From: Photorhabdus australis DSM 17609
GTDB taxonomy: Bacteria; Pseudomonadota; Gammaproteobacteria; Enterobacterales; Enterobacteriaceae
Direction of reading: 5' to 3'
Assembly (NCBI RefSeq): GCF_000711895.1
Contig: NZ_JONO01000009.1
Span: 1-64,000 of the forward strand
DNA: 64,000 nt
Positions 23,458-32,187 of the stretch are shown piece after piece. The stretch's first letter is position 1. Every line of letters starts with the position of its first letter. The position numbers were made by a program, and so were the translations under genes. A model generated the notes under the pieces. That model saw only the letters and a list, made by a program, of their open reading frames with translations. It had not been told where the DNA came from and made no database searches.

Positions 23458-23824
23458 CGTTCATTCTCCCACGCTGTTGGCGACTTCGGATAGAATTGAG
23501 CACGATAAAGCCCCGGCTCTTAATAATGCCCTCCTCCCGTAACTGATTGAGATACCTGTTACCTTCTAACGTGGTGACGCCAGCTAATACTTCTACTTGC
23601 ACGTTAACCATAACGGGTTCTAGATGAGTAATACTGACACCACCGGTCATTCCCTCAAATGATACCACTATGTTACCATGTCCTAGTTTCCACGCAGCAG
23701 AACGAGTTACAACATGCCGGATATTATCTTTGTCAATAAGTGAAGAATAATAAAACTCAGAACCTATCGGGTATTTTTTATTAAATTCTTTTACAGTCAT
23801 TTTTGAAGATAAATAGTGATTCAT
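23450..23824 (-). CDS. Hypothetical early phage protein, paralogue of the next ORF upstream (124 aa)
   Basis: A 124-residue protein whose N-terminal 65 residues (MTVKEFNKKYPIGSEFYYSS, then VVTRSAAWKLGHGNIVVSF and ITHLEPV) align with the whole of the 62-residue product of 23912-24100. The shared small beta-rich module suggests duplication. The C-terminal part (VLAGVTTLEGNRYLNQLREEGIIKSRGF) looks like a winged-helix tail. Function unknown. The 87-base gap upstream (23825-23911) has an 8-bp hairpin (TGGCGTAA / TTACGCCA). Confidence 0.65.
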   Translation of the reverse strand: MNHYLSSKMTVKEFNKKYPIGSEFYYSSLIDKDNIRHVVTRSAAWKLGHGNIVVSFEGMTGGVSITHLEPVMVNVQVEVLAGVTTLEGNRYLNQLREEGIIKSRGFIVLNSIRSRQQRGRMNDE

Positions 23825-23911
23825 TTTTTCTATTTCCTGTTTTTGGCGTAAGCGCGCCCCTGGCGGGTTTACGCCATATTTAAACCGTCTTTAATTTTGT
23901 GGTGTGTTAAA

Positions 23912-24100
23912 TCACGCTGGAGTTAAATAATCTATTCTGACAAAATAAGGTTCAGTACTAATTTCAACTACCGTGCAATGGGTTAAGTCTTTCGCTTTAT
24001 CCACTGTCTTAACCAGCGTTCCACCACGTAATATTTTGTTGGGCTGATAGATAAAACTGCCACCAACCCGATAACGTTGATTAAACTGTGTTGCTTTCAT
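23912..24100 (-). CDS. Hypothetical early phage protein (62 aa)
   Basis: I start at ATG 24100 (MKATQFNQRYRVGGSFIYQ), which lies right after the stop of the DUF3164 gene; a longer open frame inside that gene is a shadow. The 62-residue product shares its pattern (FN-x-x-Y-x-x-G-x-x-F-x-Y, later V-x-T and L-x-P) with the first half of the next gene. The role is unknown. Confidence 0.6.
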   Translation of the reverse strand: MKATQFNQRYRVGGSFIYQPNKILRGGTLVKTVDKAKDLTHCTVVEISTEPYFVRIDYLTPA

Positions 24101-24101
24101 A

Positions 24102-24734
24102 TCAAACCCCGGCGATATCCAATGGTATCGGTTTATACTGGTCAGTATCCCCCACACGTTCATAAACCCGAATATAGGATTTACTGCCGATAACCTGCAA
24201 GGCTTCGCCGATGGCAACCATCGCTTTATTCCAGCGCTCGTCATCAATATCCAGCCGACGCAGTGCCAGAACACGACCCGTATTGATATCGCCCTCTTTG
24301 TCGGTGGAAAACGCCTGATTAATTAGCGCATGAATTTCAGGACGCGCACCCTCTGTCCAGTCTACAAGACATGCATCAATCAGGGATTTAGCCGCCTGCA
24401 AACGCTCATCAAAAGCAATACGGTCCTGCATTGCACGTTGAATTTTAAAACGGCCATCATAAGAATAGAGTGTCACATTGCCTTTTTTCCCGCCTTTCGT
24501 GGCACCGTATTTCTCTGCTGACAAATCAACAAAAGCCTGGATATCAGCAAAAGCACGCAGCTTCAACTCAGCTAATGCCGAGTTAACCGTGATGGCCTGC
24601 TCAACGATTTCTCCGACTAAATTATCCCGTTCCAGGTCAATCGCTTTGATGATACTGACGGGCGTCAGTACGCCTTTAACATCGACCCAATAACTCTCCG
24701 GTGCCTGCTGTGTTGTGTATTGTTTAGTGGACAT
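24102..24734 (-). CDS. DUF3164 family phage protein
   Basis: Start set at 24734 (MSTKQYTTQQAPESYWVDVKG) because of the strong site CAGGAGGTTAATCAAC and the family N-terminus. The 210-residue protein shows the DUF3164 pattern: YWVDVKGVLTPVSIIKAID, a KKGNVTLYSYDGRFKIQRAMQ strand region (about residues 87-106), and IHALINQAFSTDKEGDINTGRVLALRRL (about 137-164). Family members are common in the early region of Mu- and B3-like phages; the role is unknown. Confidence 0.87.
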   Translation of the reverse strand: MSTKQYTTQQAPESYWVDVKGVLTPVSIIKAIDLERDNLVGEIVEQAITVNSALAELKLRAFADIQAFVDLSAEKYGATKGGKKGNVTLYSYDGRFKIQRAMQDRIAFDERLQAAKSLIDACLVDWTEGARPEIHALINQAFSTDKEGDINTGRVLALRRLDIDDERWNKAMVAIGEALQVIGSKSYIRVYERVGDTDQYKPIPLDIAGV

Positions 24735-24921
24735 GTTGATTAACCTCCTGAGTGTGAAAACATAAATCGTATTGCTGCGCGAGGTGATGCTTAATAACCT
24801 GTACCAGCGCCATGACCTCTTGCTTTTCATTGGCTGTGTAGACAGCGCCGCCTGACGCTTTAACGTCATGCATTAATTTCCCCTGATGAGTGGTAATAAC
24901 AATTTCGATTTTAACAGCCAT
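24724..24921 (-). CDS. Hypothetical early phage protein (65 aa)
   Basis: A 65-residue ORF with a good ribosome binding site (AGGGGAATAT before ATG) and an 11-base overlap with the DUF3164 gene. The product is MAVKIEIVITTHQGKLMHDVKA and a helical middle (EKQEVMALVQVIKHHLAQQ). No family recognised. Tight packing in the early operon supports it as real. Confidence 0.6.
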   Translation of the reverse strand: MAVKIEIVITTHQGKLMHDVKASGGAVYTANEKQEVMALVQVIKHHLAQQYDLCFHTQEVNQHVH

Positions 24922-24933
24922 ATATTCCCCTAA

Positions 24934-25194
24934 TTAATGTAATGATTCCGACCAAAAGACCTGACAGCCGCAATGTACAAACATCCCCTGCCGATAATCA
25001 CTATTGCGCCCCAGGTATCGGTAAGTAGCCTTGCCGTTACGAATTAACTGCTCACAATGCTGATGCCGGGCAATTTGAATACGCGGCGCACTATCCCGTA
25101 TCATGATACTCATCACAGTAAACCCCTGTTCTGTCAGCGCAGATACCGCATCGCCAGCACGATTAAATACTGAAACCAGTGAATCCTTTGTCAT
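24934..25194 (-). CDS. Hypothetical early phage protein (86 aa)
   Basis: An 86-residue ORF whose ATG overlaps the MuB-like stop (4 bases). The product has an N-terminal helix (LVSVFNRAGDAVSALTEQGF), a strand-like MSIMIRDSAPRIQIAR, and Cys/His near the end (FVHCGCQVFW). Not recognised. Location right after the transposition genes fits an early accessory role. Confidence 0.6.
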   Translation of the reverse strand: MTKDSLVSVFNRAGDAVSALTEQGFTVMSIMIRDSAPRIQIARHQHCEQLIRNGKATYRYLGRNSDYRQGMFVHCGCQVFWSESLH

Positions 25195-26144
25195 AATGTC
25201 GCCCCCTCTAAATCTTTAACCGCCGCGCGGATATGTTTCTCAGAAAGTAGTTCGTTGTTGCCTTTGGCAAACATGGCTGCCAGTCGCAGGGTATGGGATA
25301 CGGTACGCAGTGCGCCGGGACGTTCTGATAACTGCTGAACTAACGCGCGTTCCTGTTGGCCCAACCCCCAAGCCTCAGCAATGGCGATAACGTCATCTTT
25401 TTTGGTTTTCAGTATGGCGACTTTTTTCGCTATCCGGCTGAACAGTCGTGCAAAGTCCACACTGCGGGAACTGCCGCCAGTCAGCCGGGCATAGACTTGA
25501 TGATTGCCGACCAGCGCCAGACCAATACCGGTCTCCTCCTGCAAGATGCGCAATTCCTCTAATACCGGATAATCAAGATGGTCGGCCTCATCAATCACCA
25601 ATAACCCCGACGTGCCGCGCAATTTTCTGCGTACTGCCCGCCCCAGCTGACCCGCCCGGCGTGGCGCATCTCCCAGCCCCAGCTCCAGGGCCAGCTCGTA
25701 CAGGCATTCGCTCAGGCTGGCGCGGGAGGGTGACACGGTGATCAGCCACACGTTAGGGCGCTCAGCGACAAACTGTTGCAAGGCTTTGGTTTTACCGACT
25801 CCCGGACTGCCATAGATGACACTGATACATTGCGCCAGTTGAGCATATTGCAACGCGCTCCAGATTTGCCGCACAGTCTTCGTCTGGACAAAATCCGGGG
25901 CGGCCGGCATTTCATTGGTACGCTTGCTGCGGTTCTCCAGCCAGACAGACAATTGCCCGGCCACTTTGCTGTTATCACCTTTGTAGCTTTCATTCATAAA
26001 CTGAGATAACGCGGTACTGGATATGCCACTTTCGCGGGCGACATTGCTGTAAGTCAGGCCGTCACTTTCAACAATGGTTCGGATAGCGGCACGAACGTCA
26101 GCCAGCTCTGTTTGTGTTTGAGTCAACGCGATAATATTGGTCAT
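25191..26144 (-). CDS. MuB-like ATP-dependent target-DNA activator
   Basis: The 317-residue AAA+ ATPase matches MuB. An N-terminal helix-turn-helix (about residues 28-50, SNVARESGISSTALSQFMN) is followed by Walker A GSPGVGKT (about 112-119) and Walker B LLVIDEADHL (about 181-190). A C-terminal helical domain ends the protein. MuB coats target DNA and stimulates the transposase, steering transposition away from the phage's own genome. It follows the transposase gene by 14 bases. Confidence 0.93.
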   Translation of the reverse strand: MTNIIALTQTQTELADVRAAIRTIVESDGLTYSNVARESGISSTALSQFMNESYKGDNSKVAGQLSVWLENRSKRTNEMPAAPDFVQTKTVRQIWSALQYAQLAQCISVIYGSPGVGKTKALQQFVAERPNVWLITVSPSRASLSECLYELALELGLGDAPRRAGQLGRAVRRKLRGTSGLLVIDEADHLDYPVLEELRILQEETGIGLALVGNHQVYARLTGGSSRSVDFARLFSRIAKKVAILKTKKDDVIAIAEAWGLGQQERALVQQLSERPGALRTVSHTLRLAAMFAKGNNELLSEKHIRAAVKDLEGATL

Positions 26145-26158
26145 CGTAGTCTCCTAAA

Positions 26159-28162
26159 TTAAATTGTGTTTTTCTGCTGTTGCTCATGCAGTTGTACCAC
26201 GGCATTTTCAAACGCGTAGTCATAATCGGTGTCCGGCTCAGTCTGTGCTTCAACCTGTACACGCCGCAGGGTATTACCCGCCGGGTGATAGATTTCGACT
26301 ACCCGACTTTCAGGCGGTGCTGGCGGCACGGTTTCCGGCATCAGTTCCGCGACTTCCAGCGCGGTCATGCGGCGCTGTGCAGCAGTGGCTTCTTTTGTGC
26401 GCTTAACAAACCGGGTCCGGTTACGGTCATGCTCACGAGCGGCCTGGGTATCACCAAACCCGGATTTTTCAATGCAGGTGGCTTCACAGATAAAACGTCC
26501 GTCCAGGGTGTAACACAGCACGGAGTCATGCAGTGCTGCCGGGTCAAAACGGATAACAATTTTGTTAGGCTTAACCCCCAGTAAATGCTCGTGATAGTAA
26601 CGGTTTTTACGAGACTGTATTTTGCCGCCGGCATTTAAAGTAAAGGTGCCATTGGTGACCGTGACAGCTTCACCCGGTAACAATAATAAATGGCGTTGCT
26701 CTGCTGTTGCCTTGCGTACTGTGCTTTCTTGGTAGCTCTGTTCAAACGCATCATCAAACGACCCTTTACCAAGGCACACCTCTGTATCGCGCCCTTGCCG
26801 ACGGTTCCAGAATGCAATCCCTTCGGCAAGGGCGTTTAAAAATGTTTCCGCATCAACAACCCGGTCACCATAATTATCCGGCTTTGCCATCGGGTTAGCG
26901 CCGGTATAAGCCCCAGCTAAAGCGGGATGCTTATCAACCACTTCACCCAGCCCCCCATGAGAGAATGCCCGTTCAACTGGTTTGGCCTGTCCATGACCTC
27001 GACCAAATAGCACGCTCGTCCAATGCAGCTGAATGCCCAATAGCGGAATGATGCCTTTAGGGTCATCTTCTTTAACTTTGAATCGATAGCGGTTCGGTAC
27101 ACCGCCAGTCATCCATTTGTTGGCCGCGGCGCGCGTGTTATCAATAGTGATGTGTTTGGGAATGCCGTATTGCTCAATCACATCAGCCAGTGCCAGGCGG
27201 ATACTGTCGCTGTTCTCGGACACATCAGTCCGCCAGGCTAGAATCTTGCGGGTACGGATATCTTGCCAAATCCACGTCTTGGGCCGGATAACCTCACCGT
27301 TAAACCATTTAACAAAAACGTTATGCTGATAACCGTCGCCGTTAATCCATTCCATCGCATCCAGTTCAAGCACAGTGCGTTCTTGCGCGGGATAAAGCCG
27401 CATTAATGCGTGCTCACCCTGCCGCAATAGCACCACCTGTTCGGCTGGTACTTCACGTTCAAGCTTCCGCCGCAGGGATGACAGACTCGGTATTATCCAG
27501 CCATGTGCCGCAGCCACTTCCTCAAGGCGGGCATAGCAGGTCCGCAGCGCCGGTTGCTCCGGGCGCAGATAATCCGCTAAGAAGAAATCCCAGGCCGCAG
27601 ACGTACAATCAGCTTCTTTCTTCTTACGGGTTGACATACTGTGACCATGTTTACCCACTAATGCTGCCAGCCAGTCAGAGCGGTCAAAAGGTTTAGCCTG
27701 GTAGTACCAGCGGCGGATGCTCGCAGGAGGAACCTGTAGCGCATCACTGACAGAATCAAATGCGGTCAGTGTGTCGATACCCGTTTCAATCATCCCCGCC
27801 ACGGCAATCACGGCCTCACACTTTTGGCGTGCTTTTTCACGCTGCTTATTGCTTGCAGCATTAAATTGTTGCCAGAGTGATTCCCGGCAGTAGCTTTCAG
27901 TCTGACGTTGTTTTATTTCAAACTGGCGATCGTTAATTTCTATCGTGCCTTGTTTTTTCAGTATTGCGGCACGGGCGACAGGAGGCAGGCAATTAATATG
28001 AAACTCAAATGCCTTAGAACCTTCACGCTTACGGACCATCTCTGTTGTTGCATTTTTCTTTAAGCGGTTAGAAATGTTAAAAGGGGCTGTTGGTAAATTC
28101 GGTAGCCCGACACACTCTTGCGCTGTAACCCAAATATCCATCAGCTTCATACTCCCTGACAT
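26159..28162 (-). CDS. MuA-like DDE transposase
   Basis: The 667-residue protein is co-linear with MuA. The N-terminal DNA-binding part (MDIWVTAQECVGLPNLP) recognises enhancer and ends, and the catalytic core holds Asp268 (LELDAMEW), Asp341 (HITIDNTRA) and Glu397 (KPVERAFSH), close to the Asp269, Asp336, Glu392 of Mu. The C-terminal part should contact MuB. It catalyses integration and replicative transposition. All three catalytic residues are intact, so the prophage could still be mobile. A later Met (codon 5 or 8) could be the true start. Confidence 0.95.
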   Translation of the reverse strand: MSGSMKLMDIWVTAQECVGLPNLPTAPFNISNRLKKNATTEMVRKREGSKAFEFHINCLPPVARAAILKKQGTIEINDRQFEIKQRQTESYCRESLWQQFNAASNKQREKARQKCEAVIAVAGMIETGIDTLTAFDSVSDALQVPPASIRRWYYQAKPFDRSDWLAALVGKHGHSMSTRKKKEADCTSAAWDFFLADYLRPEQPALRTCYARLEEVAAAHGWIIPSLSSLRRKLEREVPAEQVVLLRQGEHALMRLYPAQERTVLELDAMEWINGDGYQHNVFVKWFNGEVIRPKTWIWQDIRTRKILAWRTDVSENSDSIRLALADVIEQYGIPKHITIDNTRAAANKWMTGGVPNRYRFKVKEDDPKGIIPLLGIQLHWTSVLFGRGHGQAKPVERAFSHGGLGEVVDKHPALAGAYTGANPMAKPDNYGDRVVDAETFLNALAEGIAFWNRRQGRDTEVCLGKGSFDDAFEQSYQESTVRKATAEQRHLLLLPGEAVTVTNGTFTLNAGGKIQSRKNRYYHEHLLGVKPNKIVIRFDPAALHDSVLCYTLDGRFICEATCIEKSGFGDTQAAREHDRNRTRFVKRTKEATAAQRRMTALEVAELMPETVPPAPPESRVVEIYHPAGNTLRRVQVEAQTEPDTDYDYAFENAVVQLHEQQQKNTI

Positions 28163-28383
28163 TATGAATTTTGATAACGACTCGGCCAGATAACAGCCGG
28201 ATCAACACCGATTGCCTGAGCAATCAATCTTTCCCCCTTGGGCCAAGGGCGAACTAGCGCATTACGCAAAGTATCTTTAGCCAAACCGGCGCTGATAGAC
28301 AATGCGCGTAGATTTGTGCCGCGTTTTTCTAATGCTGCGCGAATATCTGCACGATGCCAATCTGCTTGCTTGCTTGTCTGCAT
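28162..28383 (-). CDS. Ner-like transcription regulator
   Basis: The 73-residue protein matches the Ner/Nlp family: WHRADIRAALEKRGTNLRALSISAGLAKDTLRNAL with the helix-turn-helix, then WPKGERLIAQAIGVDPAVIWPSRY. Mu Ner represses both the early and repressor promoters in early lytic growth. It is the first early gene, divergent from the repressor, and overlaps the transposase start by one base. Confidence 0.93.
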   Translation of the reverse strand: MQTSKQADWHRADIRAALEKRGTNLRALSISAGLAKDTLRNALVRPWPKGERLIAQAIGVDPAVIWPSRYQNS

Positions 28384-28412
28384 TGTGAAATCCTTATAAG
28401 TTTATCGGCGTG

Positions 28413-28432
28413 GATAATCACTGCTGATTATC
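28413..28432. promoter_or_regulatory. Palindrome in the ner-repressor operator region
   Basis: A perfect dyad GATAATCA-CTGC-TGATTATC lies 30 bases upstream of the ner-like start. It is a likely binding site for the Ner-like protein or the repressor and would overlap the early promoter. Confidence 0.6.
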
Positions 28433-28450
28433 TGTGTGAGTATGAATATA

Positions 28451-28496
28451 GCGTATAAAAACACGCTTGTAAACATCATTGCGTGTTTTTATACGC
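28451..28496. promoter_or_regulatory. Paired operator sites (perfect 16-bp inverted repeat)
   Basis: GCGTATAAAAACACGC (28451-28466) and its exact reverse complement (28481-28496) lie 30 bp apart centre to centre, about three helical turns. Each copy itself has GCGT-N8-ACGC symmetry, so each may bind one dimer. They sit between the divergent repressor and ner-like genes and are the best candidates for repressor operators. Confidence 0.7.
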
Positions 28497-28546
28497 AGTG
28501 GTTTATTTTCAACAAACCTTTTGTTTAGCCTGTAATGGTGGGATTT

Positions 28547-29170
28547 ATGACTGAAAAATATAATGAAGGAATAAAAAACACAGATCATGTTTTTCTTGAG
28601 AGTGTAATAACACGCTTTGGGGAGAGGTTATCCACCCTCATTAATGGAGAACCATACAAGTCATTTGCAAAAAAGTGCAATATGTCTGACAAAGCGATAA
28701 GGGACTATGTGAGTGGAAAAACATACCCAGCTTTAGATAAGATTGCTCATATAGCAAAAGTCACGGGATGCTCATTTGAATGGCTAGTGACAGGCCACGA
28801 TATCAATGAACAAACAATTACTGAAACCCAAGAAATACGCACGGCTGTTACACCAGAGCAACAACAATCATGGCTATCCATATTAGGCAGAATGACCCCA
28901 TCAGAAAGAGAATCGGTTATTGACAGGGTTTTCAGACAAGGCATTAGCACATTACTAGTACCTCCCCAGACAAGTACTCAACAACAAGAGTCGCAATTTC
29001 CATGGCCGGAAGACCTGCCTGCCAAACTAGGGGTATCTAACAACTCATTGGCGTTTGCTCAACTGTATGCATCTTTAACTGATGAACAACGACAGAGATT
29101 TTTGGAGTCTATCAATGACAAAGAACACGTCCCGGCAAACCACAACAAAATGAGCAGCAAAGCAGGTTAA
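28547..29170 (+). CDS. Phage repressor (Mu c-like), helix-turn-helix, no peptidase domain
   Basis: The start is placed at ATG 28547 (MTEKYNEG), which has GGTGGG just before it; an ATG at 28535 lacks a binding site. The 207-residue protein has a helix-turn-helix at about residues 35-75 (FAKKCNMSDKAIRDYVSGKTYPALDKI, then FEWLVTGHD). The rest has no S24 peptidase Ser/Lys motif, so SOS-induced self-cleavage is not expected. It is the only prophage gene on the plus strand and should hold the early promoter shut. Confidence 0.88.
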   Translation: MTEKYNEGIKNTDHVFLESVITRFGERLSTLINGEPYKSFAKKCNMSDKAIRDYVSGKTYPALDKIAHIAKVTGCSFEWLVTGHDINEQTITETQEIRTAVTPEQQQSWLSILGRMTPSERESVIDRVFRQGISTLLVPPQTSTQQQESQFPWPEDLPAKLGVSNNSLAFAQLYASLTDEQRQRFLESINDKEHVPANHNKMSSKAG

Positions 29171-29195
29171 CATGGGCTAAAGTAGCCTATGTTTT
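29169..29195 (+). terminator. Probable terminator of the repressor gene
   Basis: AACAT-G-GGCTA / TAGCC-T-ATGTT forms a 10-bp stem with a G-T pair and loop AAG, followed by TTTT. It begins at the repressor stop codon. Confidence 0.6.
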
Positions 29196-29438
29196 AAAGC
29201 GTATTTAAAGATGTTTTAAATGACTGATAGTGTGCGTCCTGGTTTTATTAAAATAAATGGCACAAAAGCGGCAACCACAAAAATTTTCTCATTTTAGTTA
29301 GTCTGCCCGTTAGGGCAGGGATAAACTTATCACACCCACTCAACACCGTACCAGCGCTGAATTTACACCCGTGAATTCCCGTTTATTTTGACCAATTCCC
29401 TATTTCTTTTTGTTTCTCATTACTTGTGGTTCAATACA
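29196..29438. mobile_element. Left end of the Mu-like prophage
   Basis: Read on the minus strand from 29438, the phage end is TGTATTGAACCACAAGTAAT. Its first eight bases equal those of the Mu left end as I recall it (TGTATTGATT), with CAC also aligned at 11-13. The host reading frame of celB starts exactly at 29439. A shared AATGAGAAA unit occurs at about 29412-29420 and 29284-29292 and may mark transposase sites. A 6-bp hairpin (CTGCCC-GTTA-GGGCAG) lies at 29303-29318. No gene is seen in this stretch. The prophage extends left beyond position 1. Confidence 0.75.
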
Positions 29439-30306
29439 TGAGCTGACACGTTTACTAAAAAAATATAGCATCACCATCCGCATGCCGACACAAGTACCAC
29501 CCGCGATTGCTCGTTCTTTCGAACTTCTGTATCCAGTCATAGGTATCCTGTTAACCGTTTATCCTGCCAGCTTGCTATTGCAGAGTGAATTCAATCTACT
29601 CATTCCCGCTGCCATAATGCAGATGTTCCAACCCCTTATTTCCGTCAGTGATACTCTGCCTGCCATTATGCTGACACTATTCATTGCTAACCTACTGTGG
29701 TTTGCTGGTATTCATGGCGCCAATATCGTTACGGGCCTGGTGACACCTATTTTTATTGCCAATCTTGCTACCAATGCAACATTAATGGCGCAAGGTATTG
29801 CACCAACACAGATTCTTACCGATCCTTACTGGTCATTTTATGTATGTATTGGCGGTTCTGGTTCTACTCTGGTTCTAGCTATTCTTTATCTGCGTAGCCG
29901 TTCTATACACTTGCGTACAATCGGAAAACTGAGTGTAGTTCCAGTCATGTTCAATATTAACGAACCTCTGTTATTTGGTTCACCGATTGTTATGAATCCA
30001 GCCCTATTTATTCCGCTATTGGTTGTACCATTAGTTAATGCAGTATTGTCCTACGGCGCTTTGCATCTTGACATTGTACATAAAATGGTCGCCATCTCCC
30101 CCTGGACCACTCCGGCCCCCCTTGGTGCAATGATTTCTGCCGCCTGGGATTACCGCGCGGCAGTGCTGGTTATCATATTAATAATAATCGATCTATTCAT
30201 CTGGTATCCCTTCTTCAAAATTTATGAAAAGCAATTAGTCAACGAAGAAAGTAAACAGCAAGAAAGCACGGAATCCATCGAGGTAAAAACTCGATCTCAA
30301 CCATAA
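29439..30306 (+). pseudogene. celB: PTS cellobiose/chitobiose transporter subunit IIC, 5' part removed by prophage
   Basis: The frame aligns with ChbC/CelB from the point ELTRLLKKYSITIRMP (compare the E. coli region before IKLPDSVPASVSRSF) to the end. This leaves about 288 codons of roughly 450 and lacks the first four or so membrane helices. Preserved parts include LLWFAGIHGANIVTG and FNINEPLLFGSPIVMNP, the sugar-binding signature of this IIC family. Homology begins one base after the phage end. The remnant cannot form a working permease alone. The missing 5' part should lie beyond the right end of the prophage, outside the window. Confidence 0.85.
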
Positions 30307-30321
30307 TCGGAGGATTCACTC

Positions 30322-30645
30322 ATGGATTTGGAACAAACGATCATAGAACTACTGGTTCATGCCGGGAGCGCACGCAGCCATGCACTGATGGCACTACAGC
30401 ATGCCAGAAATGGTAACTTCCAAGCCGCACAAACAATGATGGATGAATCCCAACAGGCAATCAAAGAAGCACACACTATTCAAACTACCCTGATCGGATT
30501 AGATGAAGGCTGCGGTAAATTGCCTGTCAATCTCATCACTATCCATGCGCAAGATCATTTAATGAACGCGATGGTTATTCAGGATCTTGCCAGCGACATG
30601 ATTGAACTTTACCACCGAATGTCGTTACAGGAGAAAAATATATGA
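30322..30645 (+). CDS. chbA: PTS lactose/cellobiose-type IIA component
   Basis: The 107-residue protein is a PTS IIA of the lactose/chitobiose class: LLVHAGSARSHALMALQHARNG, a helix bundle, and the phosphorylation site region ITIHAQDHLMNAM with His75 the likely phospho-acceptor. It passes phosphate from HPr to IIB. It has a good binding site (GGAGG) 16 bases after the IIC stop. It overlaps chbF by 4 bases. With IIC broken, it is probably idle. Confidence 0.9.
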   Translation: MDLEQTIIELLVHAGSARSHALMALQHARNGNFQAAQTMMDESQQAIKEAHTIQTTLIGLDEGCGKLPVNLITIHAQDHLMNAMVIQDLASDMIELYHRMSLQEKNI

Positions 30646-31949
30646 AACAAATCAAAATAGCCGTTATTGGCGGCGGTAGTAGCTACACACCTGAATTAGT
30701 CGAAGGGCTTATTCAGCGCCACAAAAGTATTCCACTATCTGAATTGGCATTAGTTGACATTGACAGCGGAAAACAAAAAGTAGAAATCATCGCTGCACTT
30801 ACCCGCCGTATGTTAGCCCGTCATGGCCTGGAACAAATTATCGTCAGCGTACATTTCACACCAGATAATGCAATTCGCGGTGCCAGTTTCATTTTGACTC
30901 AATTACGTGTTGGCCAACTTCCAGCACGCGTTGCCGACGAGCGTCTGGGATTAAAATATGACTTGATCGGCCAGGAAACTACCGGCGTAGGTGGATTCGC
31001 CAAAGCATTACGCACCATTCCCGTTTTGCTGGATATCGCCCACCGAGTTGAGCAACTTGCACCAGAAGCGTGGGTTATTAACTTTACCAATCCAGCTGGG
31101 ATCGTTACCGAAGCAATTTCCCGTTATAGCAAGACAAAAGTTATTGGCCTATGTAATGTCCCGGTCACAATGCATCACATGATAGCCAATATACTGCAAC
31201 GTCCCTACCAAGATGTGCAACTGCACTTTGCGGGACTTAATCACATGGTCTGGGTACATCAGGTGTTAGTCTCAGGGAAAAATGAAACTCAGCGGGTGCT
31301 TGATATGCTATGCAATGGCGCCGCCTTAACCATGAACAATATTAAAGAAGCGCCCTGGCCTCCACCACTACTCAAAGCATTAAACGCAATCCCTTGCCCT
31401 TATCATCGTTATTTCTATCAAACCCGCAATATGTTACAGGAAGAGCGCGAAGCCGCAGCCAAACAAGGCACGCGAGCAGAACAGGTCATAAAAGTAGAAC
31501 GGGAACTATTTGAACTATATTCTGATCCAGAACTTACCCACAAACCAGAACAACTTAGTTTCCGTGGTGGTTCATTCTACTCAGAGGTTGCCCTGGATCT
31601 AATTTGCGCCATCCATAATAACCTCAACAGCCAAGTAGTGGTCAATACTGCTAACCACGGTACTATTCGAGGTTTGCCGGATGATGCAGTCATTGAAACC
31701 AACTGTATTATTAATGCGGAAGGCGCTCATCCACTAACATTTGGTCGCCTGTCCGACAGCATGTATTCTTTGACACAACAAATAAAAACCTACGAGCGTT
31801 TAACGATTAAAGCAGCAGTTCATGGCGATCGTGACGCTGCACTATTAGCACTAATCACCAACCCACTGGTTGCCGATGCAGACATTGCTTCACCACTACT
31901 GGATGATGTATTGGCAATCAATCGTGATTATTTGCCACAATTTCAATAA
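30642..31949 (+). CDS. chbF: 6-phospho-beta-glucosidase / diacetylchitobiose-6-P hydrolase, GH4 family
   Basis: The 435-residue enzyme matches ChbF/CelF. It has the NAD-binding start VIGGGSSYTPELVEG (about residues 8-22), NFTNPAGI (about 147-154), metal-site Cys171 (GLCNVP) and His201 (AGLNHMVW). GH4 enzymes use NAD and Mn2+ and cleave by oxidation-elimination. Unlike the E. coli chb operon, no chbR or chbG lies between or after. The gene is intact although its operon is split by the prophage. Confidence 0.92.
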   Translation: MKQIKIAVIGGGSSYTPELVEGLIQRHKSIPLSELALVDIDSGKQKVEIIAALTRRMLARHGLEQIIVSVHFTPDNAIRGASFILTQLRVGQLPARVADERLGLKYDLIGQETTGVGGFAKALRTIPVLLDIAHRVEQLAPEAWVINFTNPAGIVTEAISRYSKTKVIGLCNVPVTMHHMIANILQRPYQDVQLHFAGLNHMVWVHQVLVSGKNETQRVLDMLCNGAALTMNNIKEAPWPPPLLKALNAIPCPYHRYFYQTRNMLQEEREAAAKQGTRAEQVIKVERELFELYSDPELTHKPEQLSFRGGSFYSEVALDLICAIHNNLNSQVVVNTANHGTIRGLPDDAVIETNCIINAEGAHPLTFGRLSDSMYSLTQQIKTYERLTIKAAVHGDRDAALLALITNPLVADADIASPLLDDVLAINRDYLPQFQ

Positions 31950-31995
31950 ACAATCTAAGTCTGGTTAATTAATTTGAGAATAGACATAAAATTAA

Positions 31996-32031
31996 AGCGA
32001 TATCCGTTACTTCTGACTAACAGATATCGCT
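31996..32031 (+). terminator. Hairpin after chbF, possible terminator
   Basis: AGCGATATC and GATATCGCT form a 9-bp stem with an 18-base loop 47 bases after the chbF stop. A T-run follows only after about 18 bases, so termination would be weak. The rest of the 31950-32187 gap shows no gene. Confidence 0.4.
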
Positions 32032-32187
32032 AATTGACTTTTATAACCTCTTTTTTTGCGGCGCTGCGCGCATTTATCTTTCACGCTAAGTTTGCACAAG
32101 AGATTCTGTATTATACTACGCTGAAATCAATTGATTGAAAAATACCAAAAATAACAGTTTCAACACATTGAAATTTTGAGAAATTCT

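Noticed and set aside
1039-28000. Many plus-strand ORFs of 60-150 codons across the prophage
   Set aside because: All lie opposite well-supported phage genes, lack binding sites and family-like sequence, and are expected in GC-richer DNA.
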